Below are positions 34,105 through 40,229 of a stretch of 40,229 nucleotides of DNA, piece after piece. Origin of the DNA: Lentisphaera araneosa HTCC2155. GTDB lineage: Bacteria > Verrucomicrobiota > Lentisphaeria > Lentisphaerales > Lentisphaeraceae. The translations under genes were made by a program, and so were the position numbers. Each line of letters begins with the position of its first letter. The stretch's first letter is position 1. The notes beneath the pieces are model-generated. The model had not been told where the DNA came from, did not search any database, and saw only the letters and a program-made list of their open reading frames with translations. The stretch lies in the NCBI RefSeq assembly GCF_000170755.1, contig NZ_ABCK01000037.1, positions 1 to 40,229 on the forward strand, read 5' to 3'.

Positions 34105-36531
34105 ATGAACTACCTAGCCAACACACCGCTCTACATATCAATCCCCATTTTCGTGATTGTTCTTTTGGTCTTGGCATATAGGAACCTGCCGGGATTTCTT
34201 TGGGCGATTGCCTCGCTCATCTTTGTGGCTGGCTATAGTTCGAGCTTTGTGCCTCCCCTCATTGTGCTTGCGGTCTTCGCAATTTTCATTGTCCCCCCCA
34301 TACGCTGTGCACTCATTTCCAAACCCGTCATGACTTTCCTCGGAAAGATCGGCCTCTTGCCCGCTATTTCACAAACCGAACGCGAAGCCATTGATGCCGG
34401 CACGGTTTGGGTCGAAAAAGAATTCTTTTCTGGTTCTCCCGACTTCAAACGCATCCTCTCTCAGCCCTACCCCTCACTCACCGCCGAGGAACAAGCCTTC
34501 ATGGATGGCCCCGTGGAAGAACTCTGCAAAATGGTCAGTGATTATGATGTCGCTTGCCGTGGTGACCTCACCCCCGAGACTTGGGAATTCATCAAAAAAT
34601 CCGGCTTCCTCTCGATGATCATCCCCAAGGAATATGGCGGTCTCGCTTTTTCCGGACTTGCCGTCAGCTCCGTTTGCTCGAAACTCGCCTCTCATTGTGG
34701 TCCCCTGAGTATTACTGTCATGGTGCCCAACTCCCTGGGCCCAGGTGAATTGCTCTCCCATTTCGGCACCCAAGAACAAAAAGATCATTACTTACCACGC
34801 TTAGCCGATGGTCGCGAGATCCCCTGCTTTGGCCTGACCGAGCCCATGGCAGGTTCCGATGCCGGATCCATTTCCTCCCATGCCGAAGTCTTTAAAAAAG
34901 AAGATGGCGAACTCTATCTGCGCTTTAACTTCAAAAAGCGTTACATCACCCTCGCTGCAGTCTCCACCGTCATTGGCCTTGCCTTTAAATTGCGGGACCC
35001 GCAAAACTTCTTGGGCAAAGGTGAAGAACTCGGCATTACTTGTGCCCTCATTCCCAGTGATGCCCCCGGCATTCACCTCGGTCGTCGTCACGATCCCCTC
35101 GGCTCCTCTTTCTATAACTGCCCCATCAATGGCGAGAATGTGGAACTCCCCCTCGAAAAACACGTCATTGGTGGCCACAGTGGCGTTGGCATTGGCTGGC
35201 GCATGCTCATGAACTGCCTCTCCGCTGGACGCGCTGTCACCCTGCCTGCTACCTCGACTGGTACCAGCAAGATGTGCAACCGTGCCGTGGGTGCCTATGC
35301 TAAAGTCCGCAAGCAATTTGGGCTCTCCATTGGGCAATTCGAAGGCATCCAAGAAGCCATGTGCGAAGTCGGTGGCTACAACTACATGCTCGAAGCCGCC
35401 CGCATCTACACTTGCGGTGGAGTCGATAGCGGCGAAAAACCCTCCGTGGTTTCCGCCCTCGCTAAATATCACTTCACCGAGACCGTGCGCACCTCCATTA
35501 ATCACGCCATGGATATCAGTGGCGGCTCAGGTATTTCTCGAGGCCCCAAAAATATCTTTGCCAACGCCTACACTTCCACTCCCATTGCCATAACCGTGGA
35601 AGGCGCCAATATCCTCACCCGCACCATGATTATTTTTGGTCAAGGACTGATTCGCTGTCACCCCACTGCCATGGATGAAGTCAACGCCATCGAGAGTGGC
35701 GATGCCGCCGCTTTTGATAAAGCCCTTTGGTCACACATTTCCTTTGTGGTTTCTAACGTCACCCGTGCCAAGTTGCTCACTTTGACCCGCGGTTGGCTTA
35801 GCCCCGTGCCCTCTGGCCCCTTCAGCAAATACTTGCGTCGCATCAATTGGGCTTCCTCACTCTTTGCGGTCTTCGCAGATATGGCCATGGGTTCTTATGG
35901 CGGCAACTTAAAACGCGCCGAACGCATCACTGGCCGTTTTGGTGATATGCTCTCCTGGATGTACTTCGCCTGCACAGTGATCAAACGCTATGAACATGAA
36001 GGTTGCAAAAAAGAAGATCTCCCCCATGCCACTTGGGCCCTAGATCGCTGCATGGAAAATATCTCCACTGCCTTTGATGGCATCTTGCAAAATATTGAGC
36101 TCCCCCTCCTCAGTCCCATCCTCAAATATATCCATCGCCCCTTCTTCCGCTTCAATAGCTTTGGTTCGGGACCCGATGATAAAACTGGCCAAAAGATTGC
36201 CCTCGCGATGATGACTCCCGGTGAGCAACGCGATCGCTTCTCCTATGGCATGTATATCCCCAGTTCGGAACGCGAGGGCCTCGGTAAACTCGAAGAAGCC
36301 TTCGTCGACTTAGTCAAATCCGAGGAACTCTTCGATAAAATCAAGAAGTCCGGCGTCAAAGCCAAGCATCCCAGTGCAATGATCAAGGAAGGCTTTGCTA
36401 ATAGCTCCATCACTGCTGAGCAAGTCGATTTCCTCAAGCAAACTGTAGAGAAATGCGAAGCCGCCATCCAAGTCGACGAATTCGAACTCGACGACTACCT
36501 CCACACCCGCAGCCCCACCGCACTCACTTAA
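34105..36531 (+). CDS. fadE: FadE-type acyl-CoA dehydrogenase, long membrane-anchored form
   Basis: 808 residues; E. coli FadE is 814. Two N-terminal hydrophobic segments (about 10-65) anchor it. The acyl-CoA dehydrogenase core follows, with PKEYGGLAFSGLAVSSVCSKLASHCG, the FAD/substrate motif CFGLTEPMAGSDAGS, RHDPLGSSFYNCPI, RKQFGLSIGQFEGIQEAM and DISGGSGISRGPKNIFANAYTSTPIAITVEGANILTRTMI, where the TVEGAN glutamate is the probable catalytic base. The FadE-specific C-terminal domain (about 540-808) is complete. It makes the first double bond in beta-oxidation and passes electrons to ETF. AAGGA is about 8 nt before the ATG. Last gene of the fad operon. Confidence 0.93.
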   Translation: MNYLANTPLYISIPIFVIVLLVLAYRNLPGFLWAIASLIFVAGYSSSFVPPLIVLAVFAIFIVPPIRCALISKPVMTFLGKIGLLPAISQTEREAIDAGTVWVEKEFFSGSPDFKRILSQPYPSLTAEEQAFMDGPVEELCKMVSDYDVACRGDLTPETWEFIKKSGFLSMIIPKEYGGLAFSGLAVSSVCSKLASHCGPLSITVMVPNSLGPGELLSHFGTQEQKDHYLPRLADGREIPCFGLTEPMAGSDAGSISSHAEVFKKEDGELYLRFNFKKRYITLAAVSTVIGLAFKLRDPQNFLGKGEELGITCALIPSDAPGIHLGRRHDPLGSSFYNCPINGENVELPLEKHVIGGHSGVGIGWRMLMNCLSAGRAVTLPATSTGTSKMCNRAVGAYAKVRKQFGLSIGQFEGIQEAMCEVGGYNYMLEAARIYTCGGVDSGEKPSVVSALAKYHFTETVRTSINHAMDISGGSGISRGPKNIFANAYTSTPIAITVEGANILTRTMIIFGQGLIRCHPTAMDEVNAIESGDAAAFDKALWSHISFVVSNVTRAKLLTLTRGWLSPVPSGPFSKYLRRINWASSLFAVFADMAMGSYGGNLKRAERITGRFGDMLSWMYFACTVIKRYEHEGCKKEDLPHATWALDRCMENISTAFDGILQNIELPLLSPILKYIHRPFFRFNSFGSGPDDKTGQKIALAMMTPGEQRDRFSYGMYIPSSEREGLGKLEEAFVDLVKSEELFDKIKKSGVKAKHPSAMIKEGFANSSITAEQVDFLKQTVEKCEAAIQVDEFELDDYLHTRSPTALT

Positions 36532-36569
36532 TCTTTTCGAGATTATTGGGCGTAGCCTACCGCCGGGTC

Positions 36570-36738
36570 AAGGGGTGGCAACTCCTTGCGGGGTGCTCGA
36601 GGGGCGGAGCTCCCTCGCATTCTATCACAAGACCGGCCTGCGGCCTGAAAGACCGCTACGCTAAAAGAAAAAGATCTCTCATTTATTCGCTTGCAGATCG
36701 TTCGCAAGCTCACTGCAGATCGGGCTTCGCCCTGCAGT
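36570..36738. repeat. cluster of five short hairpins (REP-like)
   Basis: Between fadE and the IS nest are: 36570-36587 (AAGGGGT/ACTCCTT, GGCA loop, one G-U), 36598-36617 (CGAGGG/CCCTCG), 36635-36645 (GGCC/GGCC), 36689-36709 (GCTTGC/GCAAGC) and 36712-36738 (ACTGCA/TGCAGT with inner GGGC/GCCC). The last two share the motif TGCAGATCG. The region is GC-rich compared with its flanks. The first hairpins may also end fad transcription, but none has a T-run. Confidence 0.6.
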
Positions 36739-36792
36739 CATCAGTCAAAAACGCTGGGCTTTTCTGAGTGCACTTGCAAGTAGAATACGAGA

Positions 36793-37811
36793 TTAATTAA
36801 CGAATTTCTGAAACCATGCAGGTCGTCTTTGCGCCAATACTTCTAGATAGGTCTTTTCATTATATGGAGTTCTCGTTTTCCAGCAGCGATACATGATACG
36901 AATCCATTTGTAGGCCAAAGCTCTAAGTATAGTGAAATGAGGTATGTTAAGAGCTTTCTTATGATAATAAAATTCATGTACCCATATTGACGATCTTATG
37001 GAATTATTTGCGAACTCCACAAAACTAAGTGGAGTGAACCTATCACATGAAAAACGTCTTCGGACAATATTCATTTTTCCACTCTGAATTGTCACAGGAG
37101 CTATTTCACTAATTTTAAGGACCTCATTTACAGACTTAAATTTATCTCGATCGCCCCCAAAGAAAGCCATAAGACGTGGGCCGATACTAGGGTCTGCTCC
37201 TGGGAAAGATTGAAACATTTCATAGTCCTCATTACTGCGATAAGCTTGCTCAATTTTTTCGTCATAAGCTTTAATGACCTTATTTAAACTCCTGATTTTG
37301 TGGCAGAATTGTTGTATCTCAAATATGTAGTAATCCAACTCATCTTCATCATTAACAACAATTATGGAGGAGCGTAATATTTGAACTCTCTCTTTTGTTT
37401 TACTATGCTTGGTACTGCGTTTGTTAAAGAATTTGGTAATGCCGATTTGATGAGCATTAATGACATCCTGCGGGCTTGGATATTTATCTAAAAAGTCTAG
37501 AAACATATCTGCATATAAATGATTGCCCACGACTTTGAGGGCGTTTGGGTAATAAATCTTCAATAACGCAGTTAATTGATTAGTTAAACGAGTTCTATCA
37601 CCTACTAAATCACGCCTTTTTATATTAAGTCGCTTCAGTTTCCCCTTTGAAAAAGATGAGTCTACTTTTTGAACTTTATCAGGATGTTTTAAATACAGTT
37701 CAAGTAATGATTTAGTATCTGCTCGGTCACTTTTAGCACCACTCAAATGAAATGTTTTAGCAAACTTTGAAGCAGTCGTAGGATGAACCACATAGATATC
37801 AAACTCCGTGA
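36793..37811 (-). pseudogene. IS110-family transposase, C-terminal part (interrupted)
   Basis: 332 residues can be translated from a GTG at 37791, and the frame continues four codons further (FDIY) to the target duplication. It contains VVHPTTASKFAKTFHLSGAKSDRADT, giving the third and fourth acidic residues (SDRAD) of the DEDD RuvC-like site, a long helical middle region, and the IS116/IS110/IS902 C-terminal domain with FPGADPSIGPRLMAFFG and the serine-bearing IAPVTIQSG. IS110 enzymes recombine DNA with an RNA guide. The N-terminal D and E residues lie in the fragment at 39206-39454, so this piece alone cannot be active. Confidence 0.88.
37804..37811. repeat. target-site duplication, left copy (CTCCGTGA)
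   Basis: An 8-bp direct repeat identical to 39206-39213, immediately outside the inverted ends of the IS256-family element. 8-9 bp is the usual duplication of this family. Confidence 0.85.
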
Positions 37812-37838
37812 GATAGAGTCCCGTTGTTTCTGTAAATT
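37812..37838. repeat. IS256-family terminal inverted repeat, left
   Basis: 27-bp end matching the reverse complement of 39179-39205 at 21 of 27 positions; the inner 12 bp (37827-37838, TTTCTGTAAATT) match perfectly, as does the block AGTCCC apart from its neighbours. Confidence 0.8.
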
Positions 37839-37856
37839 GGTGTTGACCAATTTTAG

Positions 37857-39023
37857 TTAAACAGATAGATAAACTCTTTTTGTAGCTATCCAGGTTTCAT
37901 CTAATTCCATAAGAATAGCGGATGCTAATCTAAGAAGTGAAGCTTCATTTGGGAATATAGATACGGTTCTAGTTCGCCTGAGAATTTCTCGATTCTGTCT
38001 TTCAACCATATTGGTCGTTCTCAGTTTTGTCCAACAAGAACGCTCGAGATCGAATACAGAAAAGCCTTCAGGAAGTGCAGATTCCATCCATTCAGATAAA
38101 TGTGAAGCCTTTTCTTCATACTTTAAGCAAGTAAGCTTTAAAAGCCTTTCAGCCTCAAGCTTTGAAGGTGCATTAAAGATATCTCTAATATCTTGAGCTA
38201 CTTCTGAGCGCATAGCTTTCTTAGGGACATAAGCACCAGCATTTTGCTGTAAGTGAAATTGACATCTCTGCCATGGGATAGAACCAAATACAGTCTTTAA
38301 CGCTGCTTTTAGGCCCGAATGACTATCACTGGTAATCATCTTGAGGCCATGGAGTCCTCGAGCATTCAATGACAGAAAAAAGTTCCTCCAATGAACTTCC
38401 GCTTCACTTAAAGAAACACTTGTTCCGAGGACTGAACGTTTTCCTGATTCATCTATTCCATAGGCAATAAGTAAAGCACAATCTCGAACAGTCTTATCTA
38501 CTCTAACCTTCTCGTATCTCGCATCCACCAAAAGATAAGAATATTTACCTAAAGGACGGTTGCGCCACTTTTCTAAACTCTCATCTAGCTCAGTTACCAC
38601 ACGGGATACCTGTGATTTACTTACAGATAGACCACATATTTTCTCTAAAAGTTTAGTCACCTTTCTAGTCGATGTCCCCTGAATATAACTCTCTGCCATA
38701 GCTGTCATTAAAGCTCGTTCACTTCGCAAGCCTTTCTCCAAAGAACTTGGATAAAAATCAATTTCACCTCTGACTTGAGGGATATTAAGCTTCATTGCTC
38801 CAAGTCGAGTGTTTACAGTTTTATTTTTATAGCCATTAGCATAACCCAAGCGACTTTCATTACGTTCATATGGATCAGCTTCAAGAGAATTACTTCTCTC
38901 CACTTTCATCGCTTCATTTAATAAAACTCTCATCGCTTCAAGCATTCCGCTTTCGCCGTTTTCTGTAACTTGTTGGATCATTTCTAATAAGACGCTACTG
39001 TTTTCTTGTGTAGAGTGGTGCAT
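37857..39023 (-). CDS. IS256-family (Mutator-like) DDE transposase
   Basis: 388 residues from ATG 39023, which has AAGGA 6 nt upstream; an upstream in-frame start at 39059 lacks one. The N-terminal DNA-binding part includes LGYANGYKNKTVNTRLGAMKLNIPQVRG, the Mutator-type block preceding the catalytic domain. Catalytic residues are recognisable as Asp in YLLVDARYEKVR, Asp in MITSDSHSGLKAAL with the QRCQFHLQQN block, and Glu in RTTNMVERQNREILRRT. Length is normal and no frameshift is seen. It mediates cut-and-paste or circle-type transposition of its own element. Confidence 0.93.
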   Translation of the reverse strand: MHHSTQENSSVLLEMIQQVTENGESGMLEAMRVLLNEAMKVERSNSLEADPYERNESRLGYANGYKNKTVNTRLGAMKLNIPQVRGEIDFYPSSLEKGLRSERALMTAMAESYIQGTSTRKVTKLLEKICGLSVSKSQVSRVVTELDESLEKWRNRPLGKYSYLLVDARYEKVRVDKTVRDCALLIAYGIDESGKRSVLGTSVSLSEAEVHWRNFFLSLNARGLHGLKMITSDSHSGLKAALKTVFGSIPWQRCQFHLQQNAGAYVPKKAMRSEVAQDIRDIFNAPSKLEAERLLKLTCLKYEEKASHLSEWMESALPEGFSVFDLERSCWTKLRTTNMVERQNREILRRTRTVSIFPNEASLLRLASAILMELDETWIATKRVYLSV

Positions 39024-39178
39024 AATAATTCCTTGTGGGTTGTTTTGGTACAACACCACTCTGCATCTTCTTTACCCCGAGTTACAAACAACTTCCTCAA
39101 TTTCGCTCCGACGAGAAAGTTCCCATTCTCGCGAAGTCTCGGAAGCTATTCATAACTCTTAAAGTAGAGCAATAGCAG

Positions 39179-39205
39179 AATTTACAGAAAATTTGGGACA
39201 CTACC
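39179..39205. repeat. IS256-family terminal inverted repeat, right
   Basis: Right-hand 27-bp end, partner of 37812-37838; outer tip reads GGTAGTGTCCC from the outside inward. Confidence 0.8.
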
Positions 39206-39213
39206 CTCCGTGA
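39206..39213. repeat. target-site duplication, right copy (CTCCGTGA)
   Basis: Second copy of the 8-bp repeat at 37804-37811. Read on the minus strand it is TCACGGAG, encoding part of 'FTE' at the end of the N-terminal IS110 fragment. Confidence 0.85.
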
Positions 39214-39454
39214 ATGATATTAATAAATTCATCAGTGCAGATTGGCAGCTCTCGATGACAATGGCAATGGAACCATTAACAGTTTCAAGTATGAGTGTAT
39301 CAAAGAAGTTTTTGAGAGTAAGTAAATCACTACTGATAACTTTACATTCTTCTTCACAATCCTTAAGAATTCGTAGGTCATGCTTTTGATCCGCCCAGTC
39401 GATCGCAATAATAACTTGATATTCAGATGGATTTTTAGTTCTTGTATTATACAT
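39206..39454 (-). pseudogene. IS110-family transposase, N-terminal part (interrupted)
   Basis: 83 codons from ATG 39454, with an ideal AGGAG 5 nt upstream. It contains the first two acidic residues of the DEDD site, Asp in IIAIDWADQKHD and Glu in IAIVIESCQSAL, and ends ...NLLISFTE at the target duplication. The frame then runs into the IS256 end and stops at 39182. Joining codon 83 to 37803 gives ...ISFTE-FDIYVVHP..., an uninterrupted 419-residue IS110 transposase. The insertion is therefore the only visible lesion. Confidence 0.88.
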
Positions 39455-39479
39455 TTTTACTCCTAGGGAATATATAGAT

Positions 39480-39600
39480 TTAAAAAACAGCATGCGAAAT
39501 TCCTATAGCATTCGTGCCTGAAGCTTTCTGAGTATTCGTCCCGCTGGTAAACATTCCCGGTCGAAATGCCCAGAAAGTCTTTAAAAGACAGGAGCCCCGA
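39480..39600 (-). ncRNA. candidate IS110 guide (bridge) RNA region
   Basis: The 5' non-coding segment of the IS110 gene (minus strand) folds well by eye. GTCTTTTAAAGAC makes a small hairpin (39589-39577). A 7-bp stem CTTTCTG/CAGAAAG (39571-39577 with 39524-39530) closes a 40-nt loop holding its own CATTTC/GGAATG hairpin (39568-39552). A bulged hairpin with CGAA/TTCG and GCA/TGC arms follows (39517-39490). Two stem-closed internal loops upstream of the recombinase are the layout of IS110 bridge RNAs (IS621 type). Boundaries and loop specificity are not determined; the assignment is inference. Confidence 0.4.
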
Positions 39601-39749
39601 TTCGTACCGAGAATGGTTAAATTTATATGTTCCTTTTTTAATTCTAAAATTTCTCCCCCAGACCCCCTCATTATATTTATCTAGGGCTCACTGATTAAGA
39701 TATAAATAACTTATATACAATGAGATAAGTGTAATTCATGGGTTCTTTC

Positions 39750-40229
39750 TCACTTTGAGGGGATGAGGTTTGGTATCCCAGTTAAATTTCCTTTAGTGAA
39801 ATAGAGCATCATTTTTAGATATTCTTTAGATCTAAACCCTCTGGCCCGTCTTTTAACTGCTGAGAAAACGGAATTAATTCCTTCCAATACAGCATTACTT
39901 GTTCCGTGCCTCCATCGAGCAATAATTCCATCAAAATGTTTTGTAAGAGATTCGGCAAATTTCTTTAGAGGGTTTAAAAAGTATTTCCACATTTCTTTTT
40001 CAGCTTCATTATGAACCCAAGATATCCATGCTTTTAACCCTAACAAAGCTTTGATTTCGGACTTCGTTTTAAAAATATCTTGGAGACTTAAGCGCATTTG
40101 GTATGCCATGGCTGTTGCAGTGTTCAGCTCTTTTAATTTTCTATAGTTTGCTGATCTTTTCCTTGAGTTTGTCTCTGTTCTTTGAATAAACGAGGCTTTT
40201 TAGAGGTTCGAATATCACCTTTTGTACGG
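39750..40229 (-). pseudogene. ISL3-family transposase, C-terminal remnant with frameshift
   Basis: The 119 residues encoded from 40109 to 39750 match the C-terminus of ISL3 (IS204/IS1001/IS1165) transposases: NTATAMAYQMRLSLQDIF, then the late Glu motif RHGTSNAVLEGINSVFSAVKRRARGFRSKEYL. Upstream of about 40140 the homologous reading continues in another frame (RLFKEQRQTQGKDQQTIEN, then a stop). Adding one base in the A/T-run 40131-40141 would join the two as ...TIENLKELNTATAM... The gene is therefore frameshifted as well as cut by the window edge. GGGTTCTTTCTCAC at 39740-39753 resembles an ISL3 terminal end (GGxTCTTC type), placing the element's border near 39740. Confidence 0.78.

Larger units (their letters stand above)
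37812..39205 (-). mobile_element. complete IS256-family insertion sequence (1394 bp)
   Basis: Defined by 27-bp imperfect terminal inverted repeats (37812-37838 and 39179-39205), flanked by the 8-bp direct repeat CTCCGTGA (37804-37811 and 39206-39213). One full-length DDE transposase gene occupies the interior. The 5' non-coding part (39024-39178) holds a CGAGAA/TTCTCG hairpin. The element sits inside an IS110 transposase gene, in the same orientation as that gene. All parts appear intact, so it may be active. Confidence 0.88.
36793..39600 (-). mobile_element. IS110-family element, split by an IS256-family insertion
   Basis: This span covers the two halves of one IS110 transposase gene (39454-39206 and 37803-36793) plus its 5' non-coding segment. 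The outer ends are not defined: IS110 elements lack terminal inverted repeats, so they cannot be placed by eye. The left non-coding end (transposase 5' side) probably reaches somewhere in 39600-39735 and the other end lies just past 36793. The element is interrupted at the 8-bp site CTCCGTGA. Confidence 0.7.

Noticed and set aside
34801-35505. 234-residue minus-strand frame within fadE
   Set aside because: Antisense shadow caused by GC-rich codons; low-complexity translation and no start signal.
39480-39671. 63-residue open frame in the IS110 5' segment
   Set aside because: No homology pattern, no ribosome-binding site, and it overlaps the structured candidate RNA and the transposase start.

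Overview
The window is about 40 kb of bacterial chromosome, AT-rich in its left half. The gene content points to the Planctomycetota-Verrucomicrobiota-Lentisphaerota (PVC) group and most resembles a marine Lentisphaera-type bacterium. It has a FHA/planctomycete-type cytochrome protein next to a DUF1552 protein, a secreted formylglycine-type sulfatase, FGE-fold and Ser/Thr-kinase proteins, and no operon layout typical of Proteobacteria or Firmicutes. The assignment is inferred from gene families, not from a marker gene.

Region by region. (1) 1-5.8 kb, minus strand: a c-type cytochrome with a PA14-like ligand region (cut by the window edge), a Tat-exported DUF1552 protein, and a large membrane protein with a cytosolic FHA domain and an exported cytochrome/DUF1587-1592-1588-1585 part. 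A divergent sulfatase follows (6.0-7.4 kb). (2) 7.6-14.2 kb, minus strand: one apparent six-gene operon, sigma-70 factor > proC > ROK sugar kinase > zinc-ribbon pseudokinase > degenerate uracil-DNA-glycosylase-fold protein > comM, with a promoter and a structured leader in front. (3) 14.2-16.1 kb: a small helical protein of unknown function divergent from a glutamate dehydrogenase. (4) 16.1-22.8 kb, minus strand: PRPP synthetase-like > OleC-like acyl-AMP ligase > LolA-like exported protein > Ser/Thr kinase with cNMP domain > BioF. (5) 23.0-28.6 kb: PTS EIIA-like, FGE-fold protein with N-terminal tandem repeats, and a XerC/D recombinase in a tight operon; convergent thiE; thrS with a strong terminator. 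(6) 28.7-36.5 kb, plus strand: a compact beta-oxidation operon, fadD-like > fadN-like (HAD-ECH fusion) > fadA > fadE-like. (7) 36.5-40.2 kb: a cluster of short hairpins, then a nest of insertion sequences. An IS256-family element (37812-39205, 27-bp inverted ends) has inserted into an IS110-family transposase gene with an 8-bp target duplication. Removing it and one duplicate copy restores a single 419-residue IS110 frame. A frameshifted ISL3-family transposase remnant reaches the right edge.

The most interesting points are the reversible-looking IS-in-IS nest, and a structured 5' non-coding segment of the IS110 element that could encode its guide (bridge) RNA. Next are the FHA-cytochrome fusion and the operon that pairs a sigma factor with an apparently dead kinase and a degenerate UDG-fold protein. 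There are no rRNA or tRNA genes and no CRISPR array that I can see. No gene-free stretch exceeds about 300 bases; the longest are 39455-39749 (candidate RNA plus IS flanks), 5744-6008 (divergent promoters), 36532-36792 (hairpin cluster), 22760-22980 and 7428-7641.
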